64,000 bases of DNA from Bacteroidia bacterium (GCA_030426665.1 JAUHYD010000006.1:62001-126000), one strand, 5' to 3'. Counted from the stretch's first letter, positions 37,149 through 47,185 are shown. The notes: generated by a model not told the origin, from the sequence alone. Made by a program: numbers and translations.

Positions 37149-37589
37149 ATGTTTGATGATGAGTATTTTATGAGGCAGGCTCTGCGGGAAGCACAGTTGG
37201 CATTTGATGAAGATGAAGTCCCGGTTGGTGCCGTAGTTGTGTGGGGAGAGAAGATTATATCGAGGGGGCACAACCAAACCGAGCGATTGAATGACTGTAC
37301 TGCACATGCCGAAATGATAGCGTTGACTGCGGCATTTAACGGACTAGGGAGCAAGTATCTACCCGAGGCCACCCTTTACGTGACATTGGAGCCCTGTTTA
37401 ATGTGCGCCGGTGCGCTATATTGGTCTAAAATCGGAAAAGTCGTTTTTGGTGCGTCTGACGCCAAGAACGGATATGAACGGATAGCGGGTGAGCGTTCTC
37501 CTTTTCACCCCAAAACGCAACTTGTTCGAGGTTTACTGGAGGATGAATGCGCGCAGTTAATGAAGGACTTCTTTAGTAGCAGGCGGTAA
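37149..37589 (+). CDS. tadA: tRNA-specific adenosine deaminase TadA
   Basis: The 146-residue deaminase converts A34 to inosine in tRNA-Arg(ACG). The zinc site and catalytic Glu are in 'DCTAHAEMIAL' (HAE) and the two Cys ligands in 'EPCLMCAGALYWSKIGKVVFG'. The start is taken at ATG 37149 ('MFDDEYFMRQALREAQLA'), which matches the family N-terminus. The longer frame from 37122 adds nine residues with no support. The last residues 'QLMKDFFSSRR' are typical. The gene is convergent with gldD. Confidence 0.93.
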   Translation: MFDDEYFMRQALREAQLAFDEDEVPVGAVVVWGEKIISRGHNQTERLNDCTAHAEMIALTAAFNGLGSKYLPEATLYVTLEPCLMCAGALYWSKIGKVVFGASDAKNGYERIAGERSPFHPKTQLVRGLLEDECAQLMKDFFSSRR

Positions 37590-37592
37590 AAG

Positions 37593-38186
37593 TTATCGCC
37601 AGCGAAGGGTGTACAACATGTGTTTGATATCCTGAAGCATGAAGTCTGTAGCTGGCTTTAGTGAGTCAACATTAGGTGCAACGTCAAAATACAGGGCGCC
37701 CCGAAGGAAGTTGCGCGTTGAGTCAGTCGCCGTAAACTGGTATCTGGATGCAGCATTTCCGCCTATCGTATACAATTCTCCGGTGATATTGCCGGGGTTT
37801 ATGAACTGTTGCTCATTTATATAGTCTGCCTTTTCATGATGAAAGTAAGATAACCCCCACGCGTCGTCCATCAGTTGGTATAGTGGCTGGTCTGGCAATA
37901 TCTCTTTGTAAGTAATGTTGAAAATTCCACCGAGTTCGGGTATATATATATTTATCCAGAACCGGGTATCCATTTTCTTGTTGTCAAAAACAGTATCCTT
38001 GTAGATGATTCCCGATGCAGGATATTCAAATGAATAGGGGAAATAGGGCACGTCAAATAACGCATATTCGTGGGTCGCCGGGGTGTCCAATCTGAAGTAG
38101 CCGGTAGGTTTCGGGTAGTAGACTTCCGGACGACAGGACGACACAAGTGCAAGTAAAATAAGTACTCCTAAGGCGTTGCGAAACAT
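37593..38186 (-). CDS. gldD: Gliding motility lipoprotein GldD
   Basis: The 197-residue lipoprotein has the signal 'LILLALVSSC' and the family hallmark 'YYPKPTGYFRLDTPATHEYALF' directly after the lipidated Cys (~18). Later conserved parts are 'FPYSFEYPASGII' and 'FWINIYIPELGGIFNITYK'. GldD is needed for gliding in Flavobacterium and occurs in most T9SS-bearing genomes, where it is thought to act with the envelope motility/secretion apparatus. Its usual partner gldE is not adjacent here. The ends of gldD and tadA are three bases apart. Confidence 0.9.
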   Translation of the reverse strand: MFRNALGVLILLALVSSCRPEVYYPKPTGYFRLDTPATHEYALFDVPYFPYSFEYPASGIIYKDTVFDNKKMDTRFWINIYIPELGGIFNITYKEILPDQPLYQLMDDAWGLSYFHHEKADYINEQQFINPGNITGELYTIGGNAASRYQFTATDSTRNFLRGALYFDVAPNVDSLKPATDFMLQDIKHMLYTLRWR

Positions 38187-38313
38187 AAACCGTAAAGATA
38201 AGGAATTAGGCTTTGTGGATAATGCCGCAATGAGATAAAATTAACAACTTATACAAATTCGTTTTGCTACTTTCACAACTAATCACAGACGTGTAATAGT
38301 AACTGATAACTGC

Positions 38314-39699
38314 ATGACTCGGAAACAGCTAAAATGGCGCATATATTATCTGTTGCAATACTTTCCGTTTACGCTGAATACACTATTTAGTGCATTCGCG
38401 GTGTGGGCTGCATATAAGATATTATACAGACCTGTGCCGAAAGGTGATGCTCCTTCTCCTTTTCTTCCATTTGTGATACTTATGGGGAAGCTTGCGTTTT
38501 GGTTTGCGCTCAGTTTGCTCCTGTTGTCTGTGCTGAGTACGTTCGGCAGCTATTTTTACTTTTTATGGCTTAGGGGCAGGAAGGGGACGGCTATGAAAAT
38601 TGATTTTGTACGAGATACGAATCCGAAGAAAAAGGACAGATTGTATCTGGTAGCTGGTTTGGAAGGGGTGTTTCGCCCGGTGCTTGGATTTATTAAGGGA
38701 CGGTTGTACTATGACGACAATGTCATGACCGACAGGTTTGCGTTGCTAACTGATAAGCGAAAGCAAGGTAGCCTTCGCCGCAAAGGGATTTCGGGCAAGA
38801 GCAGAATGTACCTGCCGGATATAAAGGAGTATGACCTGAAGGGCGGCTTTATCTATTTTCAGGATATGCTCCATATTTTCTCCCTTACAGCATCGCAGCC
38901 AATAAACGGACATTTTTACCAACCTCCTGTACTTAAAGGTGAGACAGATGCAGAAGTGTATCCGAGGAAGACGGAGGATATGGAAGTTCGTATTGAGCAA
39001 TTGCGCAGAGTAGATGGAGAATATTTGAATTATAAGGACTTTGAAAGCGGCGATGACGTGCGCCGGATCGTTTGGAAAGTTTATGCTAAGAACAGAGAAT
39101 TGGTAGTACGCACACCGGAGATGTTTGAACCCTACGCGTCTCACCTTTACTTTCATGCTTCGTTTTTCGCGCCGGTTAAAGCACAATGGCTTGCGGGAGG
39201 GTATATGAAGGAAATGCTTAACTATTATAAAAATTGTGTCTGGACTGTTTATGATACGTTACGGAAGAAGGAGTGGGACGTGCGGTACCTACCTGATACG
39301 GCGGTAAATCTCCCGGAGCAGCTTTCTGAACAGGAACGAACAGCACGCATTATCAGTAATAGTGACTGGCATACCGAACCTGGTCTGCTTCAATATTTTA
39401 ACCCTAAAACAGGTGCGGTGCTTTGCATCTCCTCTTTCGTCGACGTTAATGAACTGGAAGAGTTGCTCGAGCGATGTGATGCCGCCACAGTTGTTTATTT
39501 TATTAAAGTTTCCGGTATATTACGTTCGTATGCGCCACTCCGGTGGATAAGCAGACTCATATTTTTGCCGCCGGAGGACAGGTTGTCCCGTCTTCGCGCG
39601 CGCTGGTTGTTCTCGCCAATAAGGTATCAGGTATTAAAGAACGAACAGGAAATCGAGAAAACATTGAATAAAAGCGGTGTTACCGTCGGTGTTCTTTAG
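38314..39699 (+). CDS. DUF58-domain membrane protein
   Basis: The 461-residue protein has two N-terminal hydrophobic segments (residues ~18-40 and ~52-80). A soluble part contains the DUF58 core near residue 235: 'RRVDGEYLNYKDFESGDDVRR', then 'IVWKVYAKNRELVVRTPE'. DUF58 proteins are often encoded with MoxR AAA ATPases and von Willebrand-type proteins in chaperone-like systems, but no such neighbour is present. Sequence before the core is longer and less conserved than usual. The function is not known. Confidence 0.8.
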   Translation: MTRKQLKWRIYYLLQYFPFTLNTLFSAFAVWAAYKILYRPVPKGDAPSPFLPFVILMGKLAFWFALSLLLLSVLSTFGSYFYFLWLRGRKGTAMKIDFVRDTNPKKKDRLYLVAGLEGVFRPVLGFIKGRLYYDDNVMTDRFALLTDKRKQGSLRRKGISGKSRMYLPDIKEYDLKGGFIYFQDMLHIFSLTASQPINGHFYQPPVLKGETDAEVYPRKTEDMEVRIEQLRRVDGEYLNYKDFESGDDVRRIVWKVYAKNRELVVRTPEMFEPYASHLYFHASFFAPVKAQWLAGGYMKEMLNYYKNCVWTVYDTLRKKEWDVRYLPDTAVNLPEQLSEQERTARIISNSDWHTEPGLLQYFNPKTGAVLCISSFVDVNELEELLERCDAATVVYFIKVSGILRSYAPLRWISRLIFLPPEDRLSRLRARWLFSPIRYQVLKNEQEIEKTLNKSGVTVGVL

Positions 39700-39844
39700 C
39701 GAGAAATATTTATTTTTTTTGACTCAGTTCCTGTTTTTCATAATTTTTTTCTCCGATCGCTCACATTTTTTATACGCAACCCGTCATAGTAAGTAACAGG
39801 CATTTAAGTCAAAATATTTTTTAACATCAAAAACGGAGAACAAA

Positions 39845-41752
39845 ATGAAAAAACTCTTAACCCTTTCAATCGCGCTTGTCGGATTGTTTTTATCGAACGC
39901 TGCATTTGCAGACATTTCAGGTCCTATGGGCGGCTGTGTTGGCACTACGTCCACTTTAACTGACTCATTAGGGCTCTCAGGCGTATGGGCCAGTAGCACG
40001 CCTTCAGTGGCAACGGTTGGTTCCTCGAGCGGAATAGTGACAGCACATTCTGTGGGAACGTCGGTTATTTCCTTTACCAGCAGTGCAGGTACATCAACAT
40101 TGATATTTACGGTAAGTCCTACACCCGGGGCAATTACAGGTGGGTCCTCCCCGATATGTGTCGGCTCTACTATGACATTGTCTAACTCTGTTTCGGGTGG
40201 CACTTGGTATTCTTCGTCTTCGTATGTTGCCACTATTGGAGCAAGTACAGGCGTTGTTACAGGCGCGCATGCCGGAACTTCGACAATAATGTATAGTACA
40301 GGTCCCAGCTGTTCCGTTTCTATGGCTGCGACAGTTGTTTCTACGGTGACTTCTGACTCTGTTACCGGCCCTTCTACTGTTTGTGTGGGAAGCACAACAA
40401 CGTTGTCTTCAACAGCAGGCGGCGGAACATGGAGTAGCAGCAGCACAGGTATAGCTACTGTTAGCGCATCCGGGGTAGTAACAGGTGTTGCTGCGGGTAC
40501 TGCTATTATTACGCATACAACTATGGGCGCTTGTGGTACTTCGACGGTTACACGTTCAGTTACGGTTACCAGTACTACCAGTCCCGGATCCATTACGGGA
40601 ACAACGACTGTAAATACCGGCTTTACCACGACCTTGTCTAACAGTGTAACGGGTGGTACATGGAGTAGTAGCGACGCAACAATAGCTACAATAAGCAGTA
40701 CGGGTGTTGTAACAGGTGTTGCTGCCGGTACTGCAGTAATTACCTATACAGTTACCGGATGTAGTGGACCTGCTTACACAACAACAGTGGTTACAGTAAC
40801 AGTTCCAAACTGTATTTCCGGTAGCGTGCTTTTTCCCGGTGTTTCTTATTACGGTGGTGTGAAAGTATGGTTGATTCACTATGACCCAACTACATTAATG
40901 TTAACTGCTGTCGATTCTGATTATGTTTATTCTTCAGGTGCTAGTGCAGATTATAGTTTCTGTGGTTTGAGCACAGACTCATTCCGAGTAAAAGCCGCAG
41001 TAGAGGATTCTCTATTGGTAGGGCTTACAACAGGGTATCAACCTACCTACCATACAGCGAGCGCATACTGGGGTACTGCCACAGTAATCTACCACACATC
41101 TGGTACGCATGACATGGGTAAGGACATCAATATGGGCTACGGTACTATAACCAGCGGTCCCGGGTTTATTGCAGGTAATGTAACTACAGGTGCAAACAAG
41201 GGTACCGCAGATGGTGCGCCGGCAGTTGGTATGTTGGTATTCTGCGTGAATAACACGACTGGAGCAATTTTGCAAAAGACGTATACTGATGCTTCAGGAT
41301 ATTATGAATTCAGCAACCTTCCGGTTGGCGAGCCAATCAAAATATATCCTGAGCTGATTAACTACGCAACGACTCCGTACCCTGCTATTACCCTTACTAC
41401 AGGAAGTACTTCTATGACTGCTGCTAGCTTTATTCAGCACACTTTGTCTCATAAAATTACTCCTATTGTGTCTGCACACGCAGGTACAGTATCTTCTGTG
41501 AACAATGGTATCAGCTTGTTCCCTAATCCAACAAGTGGCATGCTGAATGTACAATGGGGTACTGCTAATTCCGGAAACGGAACTGTTACTGTTACAGATG
41601 TAGCAGGTCGTCAGGTAATGGCAACAAATATAGACATGAGCGCAGCAAGCGGTCATGCACAACTGAACCTTGAAACCCTGAATGCAGGTTTGTATATGGT
41701 TAACATCAAAGCGAACGGTGTAAACTATAATGCTAAGGTGCAGGTAAAATAA
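39845..41752 (+). CDS. Secreted Ig-like (Big2) repeat protein with T9SS sorting domain, copy 1
   Basis: The 635-residue protein has a signal peptide ('LVGLFLSNAAFA'). Four Big2-type repeats (about residues 25-325) follow, each with the pattern GGTW-SSS...ATI...TGVVTG...GTA.I. A second region (~325-550) looks like a Gly/Thr-rich beta domain of the carboxypeptidase-regulatory type ('DASGYYEFSNLPVGEPIKIYP'). It ends in a type A T9SS C-terminal sorting domain ('SLFPNPTSGMLNVQW' to 'GLYMVNIKANGVNYNAKVQVK'). It is probably exported through SprA and attached at or released from the cell surface. The next gene is a paralogue in the same orientation. Confidence 0.88.
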   Translation: MKKLLTLSIALVGLFLSNAAFADISGPMGGCVGTTSTLTDSLGLSGVWASSTPSVATVGSSSGIVTAHSVGTSVISFTSSAGTSTLIFTVSPTPGAITGGSSPICVGSTMTLSNSVSGGTWYSSSSYVATIGASTGVVTGAHAGTSTIMYSTGPSCSVSMAATVVSTVTSDSVTGPSTVCVGSTTTLSSTAGGGTWSSSSTGIATVSASGVVTGVAAGTAIITHTTMGACGTSTVTRSVTVTSTTSPGSITGTTTVNTGFTTTLSNSVTGGTWSSSDATIATISSTGVVTGVAAGTAVITYTVTGCSGPAYTTTVVTVTVPNCISGSVLFPGVSYYGGVKVWLIHYDPTTLMLTAVDSDYVYSSGASADYSFCGLSTDSFRVKAAVEDSLLVGLTTGYQPTYHTASAYWGTATVIYHTSGTHDMGKDINMGYGTITSGPGFIAGNVTTGANKGTADGAPAVGMLVFCVNNTTGAILQKTYTDASGYYEFSNLPVGEPIKIYPELINYATTPYPAITLTTGSTSMTAASFIQHTLSHKITPIVSAHAGTVSSVNNGISLFPNPTSGMLNVQWGTANSGNGTVTVTDVAGRQVMATNIDMSAASGHAQLNLETLNAGLYMVNIKANGVNYNAKVQVK

Positions 41753-41781
41753 AGTCAAGAAATCAATTTCGCTCTATTGAT

Positions 41782-41811
41782 AAACCACCTCTGTTAATAC
41801 GGAGGTGGTTT
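41782..41811 (+). terminator. Terminator between the two Big2 paralogues
   Basis: A 10-bp stem (41782-41791 with 41802-41811, aaaccacctc/gaggtggttt) with a 10-nt loop and a T-rich tail. It lies 30 bases after the first gene, so the two copies are probably transcribed separately. Confidence 0.75.
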
Positions 41812-41881
41812 GTTTCTTTGTTGCTTGAATTGATTTTATTCAATCAATCTTTGTTAGTTTTACGCTTTAAAAATATTAATT

Positions 41882-43822
41882 ATGAAAAATAAATTAAGCC
41901 TGCTTTTAGTTGTTACCCTTCTTACTTTTTCAGCAGGGTCTTTTGCGGCGATATCGGGCCCGTCGGGAATGTGTATTGGGAGTACCCATGCTTTTATGGC
42001 AGATACGAGCGCTTTAGGAGGGACAATAACAACGGGGACTTGGAGCAGCAGTGATCCGACTGTGGCGACAATTGGAGCGACAACGGGTATTGTGACTGCG
42101 ATAGCAACAGGAACCACCTTGATTTCATTTACAACGTCTACAACGGTATACACTCACTTGCTTACTGTGAGTACTGCTCCGGCAGCGACAGTTGGTGGTA
42201 CAACCCCGATATGTCCGGGTACGTCCATTACACTGACTAATTCAGTATCCGGAGGTACATGGAGTAGTGGAAGTTCCTTTATTGCTACCGTAGGAGCCAC
42301 CACCGGAGTAGTAACAGGAGTGAATGGTGGCGTGGTAAATATTTATTACAATATGGGAACTGGTTGCCATGCTATAAAAGTTGTGACAGTAGTTGCTGCA
42401 CCTCGTATTGACTCTGCTTCCGGACCTGGAGAGGTATGTGTTGGAGCTGCCGGAACTTTTGCAACAGCGGTTTCCGGTGGTGTATGGAGCTCAAGTGACC
42501 CGTCTGTAGCAACTATCGGTAGTACTACCGGGATTGTAACAGGAGTAAGTACCGGAACTGCTGCTATCAGTTATGGTGTTACGGGAGCGTGTGGATTGAC
42601 CGGATATTATACAAGGACAATAACGGTAACATCTACTACTACGGTTGCAACCATAAGTGGAAGTCCGGCTGTTATGGTTGGTTTTACCACTTCGCTGTTT
42701 TCTTCTATTTGGGGAGGTACCTGGAGTAGTGGTAATCCGTCTGTTGCAACAGTAAGTAGTACGGGAGTAGTAACGGGAGTGTCTACGGGAACAGCCACTA
42801 TTTCGTATGAAACAACCGGTTGCAGTGGTCCGGCATATGGCACAATGGTGGTGACTGTGTCAGCTGCCGATTGTATTTCCGGCGATGTATTGTTTACGAG
42901 TGGTCCCGGTACATTCCGGAGTGTTAAGGTGTGGCTTATCAAGTATAATCCTTCTTCACTGATGCTTACCGCTGTAGATTCAACAATAGTGTCGGCTACC
43001 GGAACAAGTGCTCCTTATTATTTCTGTGGGATGGGTGCAGATTCTTTCAGAGTAAAAGCAAGTATCGCAGATACGTCACTTTGGGGTAGCCCGACAGGAA
43101 CAACAGATTATTTGCCTACGTATCATTCTTCAAGTGCCTACTGGAGTTCTGCAAGTGTTATTAACCATGCCGCAGGCACTCATGATGTAAATAAAGATAT
43201 CGTTATGCGCTACGGCACTGTAACTTCCGGTCCCGGTTTTGTTGCGGGTAACGTTACAATGGGAGCCAATAAGGGTACATCTGGCGCTATTCCTGCTAAA
43301 GGGCTGTTGATATTTTGTGTCAATGTTACTACGGGCGACATTCTGCAACATGCGTATACAGATGCTTCAGGCAGTTATTCATTCAGCAATCTGCCAACGG
43401 GAGTGCCTTTAAAAATATATCCTGAGCTGATAAACTATGCAACTACTCCTTATCCGCCAATTACGCTTGCGTCAGGAAGTACATCGATGACAGCTGCCAA
43501 TTTTGTGCAGCACACACTGTCACACACTATTACGCCAATTGTTGTTGCAGCTAGTACCGTGACAGCAACAAGCAACAACATAAGCTTGTTTCCTAACCCC
43601 ACCAGCGGTATGCTGAATGTTAAATGGAATATTGCGAATGCTGACAATGCAACGGTTACAGTTGCAGACGTTACCGGTCGTCAGGTATTGACTGAAAACA
43701 TTGACATGACTGTCACAAGTGAAAATGTGCAGCTTGACCTTTCAGCATTGAATGCAGGTTTGTACTTAGTTAATATCAAAGCAGATGGTGTCAACTATAA
43801 TGGGAAGATTGAGGTTAAGTAA
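41882..43822 (+). CDS. Secreted Ig-like (Big2) repeat protein with T9SS sorting domain, copy 2
   Basis: The 646-residue paralogue of the preceding gene has the same order: signal peptide ('LLTFSAGSFA'), four Big2 repeats (~residues 22-325), the beta domain ('DASGSYSFSNLPTGVPLKIYP') and the T9SS tail ('SLFPNPTSGMLNVKW' to 'GLYLVNIKADGVNYNGKIEVK'). The two copies are most alike in the C-terminal half and differ more in the Big2 part, as expected for a tandem duplication that has diverged. Big2 domains often act in surface adhesion or as spacers. No catalytic domain is visible. Confidence 0.88.
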   Translation: MKNKLSLLLVVTLLTFSAGSFAAISGPSGMCIGSTHAFMADTSALGGTITTGTWSSSDPTVATIGATTGIVTAIATGTTLISFTTSTTVYTHLLTVSTAPAATVGGTTPICPGTSITLTNSVSGGTWSSGSSFIATVGATTGVVTGVNGGVVNIYYNMGTGCHAIKVVTVVAAPRIDSASGPGEVCVGAAGTFATAVSGGVWSSSDPSVATIGSTTGIVTGVSTGTAAISYGVTGACGLTGYYTRTITVTSTTTVATISGSPAVMVGFTTSLFSSIWGGTWSSGNPSVATVSSTGVVTGVSTGTATISYETTGCSGPAYGTMVVTVSAADCISGDVLFTSGPGTFRSVKVWLIKYNPSSLMLTAVDSTIVSATGTSAPYYFCGMGADSFRVKASIADTSLWGSPTGTTDYLPTYHSSSAYWSSASVINHAAGTHDVNKDIVMRYGTVTSGPGFVAGNVTMGANKGTSGAIPAKGLLIFCVNVTTGDILQHAYTDASGSYSFSNLPTGVPLKIYPELINYATTPYPPITLASGSTSMTAANFVQHTLSHTITPIVVAASTVTATSNNISLFPNPTSGMLNVKWNIANADNATVTVADVTGRQVLTENIDMTVTSENVQLDLSALNAGLYLVNIKADGVNYNGKIEVK

Positions 43823-43844
43823 TTAAGACTTACTATGTAATTTG

Positions 43845-43878
43845 AAAATGCCACCGCTTACCACAGGGGTGGCATTTT
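43845..43878 (+). terminator. Terminator after the second Big2 gene
   Basis: An 11-bp stem (43845-43855 with 43868-43878, aaaatgccacc/ggtggcatttt) with a 12-nt loop and trailing T residues, 22 bases after the stop codon. Confidence 0.78.
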
Positions 43879-43943
43879 TGTGTGTTCGCTAACGTTTTAA
43901 CGGGTGTAGACCCCTTACCTTTACCTGCAATCTGCAAAAGTTT

Positions 43944-44861
43944 ATGAAAACAATTGGTATTACAGGAGGGACGGGGCTGGTAGGCGTGCATGTGGCTTCA
44001 TTGCTGATTGCGAAAAGCTATAATGTAGTCTTGTTTTCCAGAAACCCGAAATTACGGGCTCCGTTAAGCGGTTGTACAATGGCGCATTGGGACCCCTCGA
44101 CCCAAGTATGCGATGTGGAAGCGATTCGTTCTTTGGATGGCGTGATACATTTGGCCGGAGAGCCGGTAGCCGGTAAGCGATGGACCGATGCGCAGAAGAA
44201 GAGAATTGTTGAAAGTCGGGTAGAGGGCACACGGTTCTTAGTGTCTCAGTTGAGGCTGCATGGTGCTAACTGTAGGACGTTTATAGGTGCATCGGCGACA
44301 GGGTTTTATGGTCCCGATGATGTGGAAACAGAGGCATTTCGGGAGGATGCCAACGCCTGCGAAGATTTTTTGGGGACAACCTGCCGGCAGTGGGAGCAGG
44401 AGGAACATGCTGCAACGGAATTAATGCGTACCGTTACTTTAAGGTTAGGGATTGTGCTGGCAAGAGAGGGAGGTGCCTTTGCAGAGTTTGTAAAACCTTT
44501 TTCATTCGGTATAAGGCCTGTGCTGGGTAGCGGAAAGCAAGTGATTAGTTGGATACATGTAGCCGACCTTGCCCAAATGATTGTTTTTGCTCTTGAGCGT
44601 AGTGATATTAACGGCGTGTACAATGCAGTTGCGCCCAATCCCGTTTCGAACAGGGGGCTCATGAAAACAATTGGCAACCTTCGTGGAGGTTTTCAAATAC
44701 CGATATCTGTACCAACCTTTGCGCTAAAGGTTTTGTTGGGTGAGATGAGCATAGAGGTTTTAAAAAGCTGCACCGTAAGTTGCGAGAAAATTCAGGCAGC
44801 CGGGTTTAAGTTCGCATACCCTGAAATTAGCGAGGCTGTTGAAAGCCTGCTTAGCGTGTAG
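43944..44861 (+). CDS. TIGR01777-family NAD(P)-dependent epimerase (SDR39U1-like)
   Basis: The 305-residue extended SDR protein has the N-terminal dinucleotide-binding motif 'ITGGTGLVGVHVASLL'. It also has the family blocks 'VIHLAGEPVAGKRWTDAQKK', 'ASATGFYGPDD' and 'ISWIHVADLAQMIVFAL', with a C-terminal 'GEMSIEVLKSCTVSCEKIQAAGF'. These define the YfcH/SDR39U1 group; the physiological substrate is unknown, though an NAD(P)-linked sugar or small-metabolite reaction is assumed. It stands between two secreted-protein gene pairs and seems unrelated to them. Confidence 0.9.
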   Translation: MKTIGITGGTGLVGVHVASLLIAKSYNVVLFSRNPKLRAPLSGCTMAHWDPSTQVCDVEAIRSLDGVIHLAGEPVAGKRWTDAQKKRIVESRVEGTRFLVSQLRLHGANCRTFIGASATGFYGPDDVETEAFREDANACEDFLGTTCRQWEQEEHAATELMRTVTLRLGIVLAREGGAFAEFVKPFSFGIRPVLGSGKQVISWIHVADLAQMIVFALERSDINGVYNAVAPNPVSNRGLMKTIGNLRGGFQIPISVPTFALKVLLGEMSIEVLKSCTVSCEKIQAAGFKFAYPEISEAVESLLSV

Positions 44862-44873
44862 TTGTCAGCTTGT

Positions 44874-47132
44874 TTAGTTTATTATAATTTTTTTGACGAC
44901 CGGAACATTGTTGGTATTTACCAACTTCATGATGTAGACACCGCGAGCCCATTCAGATACATCTATATCTGTTGTTGCTGTCAGCGAGCTTTCCCATTTC
45001 TTTTTTCCCAGCATATTGTAGACTACAACATTTAGCGTTCCGGTCCGGTCAAGAGCAATATGTAGTGTGTTGCTTGTAGGAACAGGCGCTACGGTAATAG
45101 CAGCTTCAAAATTTCGGATAACCTTAAAGTCTTTTAGATTTATGTTAAAGAACACATTGTCTGTCCCTTTAACTTTTATACGGGCAGCCTCTATTGTGTT
45201 ATCCGGATTAGGTATTATTACGTTCGCAGCTCCTGTGTTGGGGTAGGTGCCCAGATTGTATTTCCATGTTTTTCCGCTATCGTCGGACATGAATATATCA
45301 ACGTGTGAAGTGCTCACGGGGGGCTTGTCTGTGTTGACAACATTCCAGGTGACTTTTTGCGATTCGTACCCGCTATAAATAAGCCCCGTTTCGTTTTGAC
45401 TTGTTACCAAAAAGCTACCAAGCCCGGAATAAAAGACGTTTAAGCGAATGCTGTCGTCGGGAATATAGAAGCAACCATAATCTCCTTTCAAACTTCGAAC
45501 CGTTAATTTGAAATTCAACTCTCTGGACAATTCCGGTAGTTTTTCTCCTGCATCTCCGTCAATTTCAGCATTGCTGACCAGGCCATTACGAATCATTTCG
45601 AGGTTTGGAAATACTCTCGTTGGCGAACTTGATGGCGTGTATGAGCGAAATAAAGGGCCTGCAGTTGTTGTTGATTTTAATGTTTGTCCGAAGCCACCAA
45701 GGTCCCACTGCTCCCAGCAGTAGGTTGTCATGGCGCCACTATTTGAGTCAGTAGCAGTGGGTGCAGTCAGTTCAAACGGGGTGAGGTAGGGTATTCTGTA
45801 AGATGTTGCGAACGCCGGCAATCCTGCCGGCTTGTTACCCGTGGGTGTTTTTGTGGCACATACGTCTCCGGCATGTGTGACAAACTGATCTATTTGCCTG
45901 AGGCTCTCTGCGTGGAAGTAGGCATCGCTATGCATTTGAGTATTGTCAGGGCTACACAAGCCGGCGTAGGCCATAATGGTGGAACCGCTTCCGGGCTCAT
46001 AGGCCGATTCTTGTACCGCATTTCCACGACATCCGTTGGACTGACTATTGTTGAAGGTATGCGCTGCGCCAAATTCGTGTCCTATTTCATGCGCAACGTA
46101 ATCTACATCAAAGCCATCGCCCATAGGAGTGAGGCTACCCGTCAGGCTTTGGGCCTTCATGCCTTCTTTGCATACTATCGCTACCTGCGAAAGCCCCCCG
46201 TCTGCAAATATGAATACATGCCCGATGTCATAGTTAGGTGACCCGATCAGTGAGTCGCAAACCACCTGATTAAGCTGAATAATTGCACCCTGATTTGATC
46301 CCGCCGACATATAGGGGTCGCCTCCTTCAGTTAGGAAAATCAGCGTGTCTTCTTTGTCGACAAATTCCATTGTTATAGACAGTTCCCGCTCATAAATTCC
46401 GTTAACCCGGTTAAGTGTAGTTGCCATTTTTCCAAGTACATCCGACTTTGACGGCGATGGGGTTCCTGCAACGGTATCGGCATAGCCATGTGTACAGGCC
46501 AGTGCTATTTTGTATGTCCGCAAATCGTATCCGCTGGCAATTTTATTCTGAGTACTATTTGTTGTAGCCACAGGTATATTTACCGATGGCGCAGCAGTTG
46601 CAAAACGGTGATTGCCGGTTTTGCACACATTATTTTCGGTGGGAGCTCTTTGCTCATCTCGCTTATACCTGCTTACGTAAACCTCTGCTTCGGCTCCGTC
46701 CAGTGGGTCAATCATTGCAGTGTTTTTCCCGTCGTATATCATAGCATGAAACCCGGTGTTTGTAAAGTCTATCTTTGCAGTCACGGTTGGGTTGTCTTTT
46801 GCGGTAGCGTTATAAGTCTTTATTTCAGGAAATCGTTTCGCAAGGGCCGGAGGAAGTAAATGTGTTTCAATAAAATAGAATGTGCGCACGGACCCGTCAG
46901 GCATCGGTAATTCAATTGTCTTTTCAGAACGTCTCGATTCCGCTTGGTTGAATGTAATGTACAATTGCGCCAGATTTGCACGGTATAGGAGAAAGTGACC
47001 CACGTTAGTATTGCGCCCCTGAAGTGAGGCTTGTCGACCATGGGTCAATGTCCAAATGTTGCCGGCAACGGCATTAGGCAGGTTTAATAGATAGAGTGCT
47101 ATTGTAAGAACAGCCAAAGTGATTTTCTTCAT
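44874..47132 (-). CDS. Secreted reprolysin-like zinc metalloprotease with T9SS sorting domain, copy A
   Basis: The 752-residue protein (from the ATG before the signal 'ALYLLNLPNAVAG') has a propeptide-like region and a metzincin active site 'HEIGHEFGAAHTFN' (HExxHxxGxxH, near residue 346). A Met-turn-like 'GSGSTIMAYAGLCSPDN' follows. The second half contains beta domains, ending in a T9SS type A tail ('VAPVPTSNTLHIALDRTGT' through 'GVYIMKLVNTNNVPVVKKI'). This is the M12B/reprolysin-like plan common in secreted Bacteroidota proteases. Substrates are unknown. It is a tandem paralogue of the next upstream gene and lies about 107 bases from it. Confidence 0.88.
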   Translation of the reverse strand: MKKITLAVLTIALYLLNLPNAVAGNIWTLTHGRQASLQGRNTNVGHFLLYRANLAQLYITFNQAESRRSEKTIELPMPDGSVRTFYFIETHLLPPALAKRFPEIKTYNATAKDNPTVTAKIDFTNTGFHAMIYDGKNTAMIDPLDGAEAEVYVSRYKRDEQRAPTENNVCKTGNHRFATAAPSVNIPVATTNSTQNKIASGYDLRTYKIALACTHGYADTVAGTPSPSKSDVLGKMATTLNRVNGIYERELSITMEFVDKEDTLIFLTEGGDPYMSAGSNQGAIIQLNQVVCDSLIGSPNYDIGHVFIFADGGLSQVAIVCKEGMKAQSLTGSLTPMGDGFDVDYVAHEIGHEFGAAHTFNNSQSNGCRGNAVQESAYEPGSGSTIMAYAGLCSPDNTQMHSDAYFHAESLRQIDQFVTHAGDVCATKTPTGNKPAGLPAFATSYRIPYLTPFELTAPTATDSNSGAMTTYCWEQWDLGGFGQTLKSTTTAGPLFRSYTPSSSPTRVFPNLEMIRNGLVSNAEIDGDAGEKLPELSRELNFKLTVRSLKGDYGCFYIPDDSIRLNVFYSGLGSFLVTSQNETGLIYSGYESQKVTWNVVNTDKPPVSTSHVDIFMSDDSGKTWKYNLGTYPNTGAANVIIPNPDNTIEAARIKVKGTDNVFFNINLKDFKVIRNFEAAITVAPVPTSNTLHIALDRTGTLNVVVYNMLGKKKWESSLTATTDIDVSEWARGVYIMKLVNTNNVPVVKKIIIN

Positions 47133-47185
47133 CGGTATTTTTAAACTAAGCAAGTGTTTTGTGCAAGGAGATATTACAAAAATAA

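Noticed and set aside
39784-43647. Long minus-strand open frames opposite the two Big2 genes (up to 281 codons)
   Set aside because: They lie antisense to repeat-rich Thr/Gly/Ser codons, which lack stop complements. Their translations are low-complexity Val/Thr/Pro strings with no start signal, so they are shadows.
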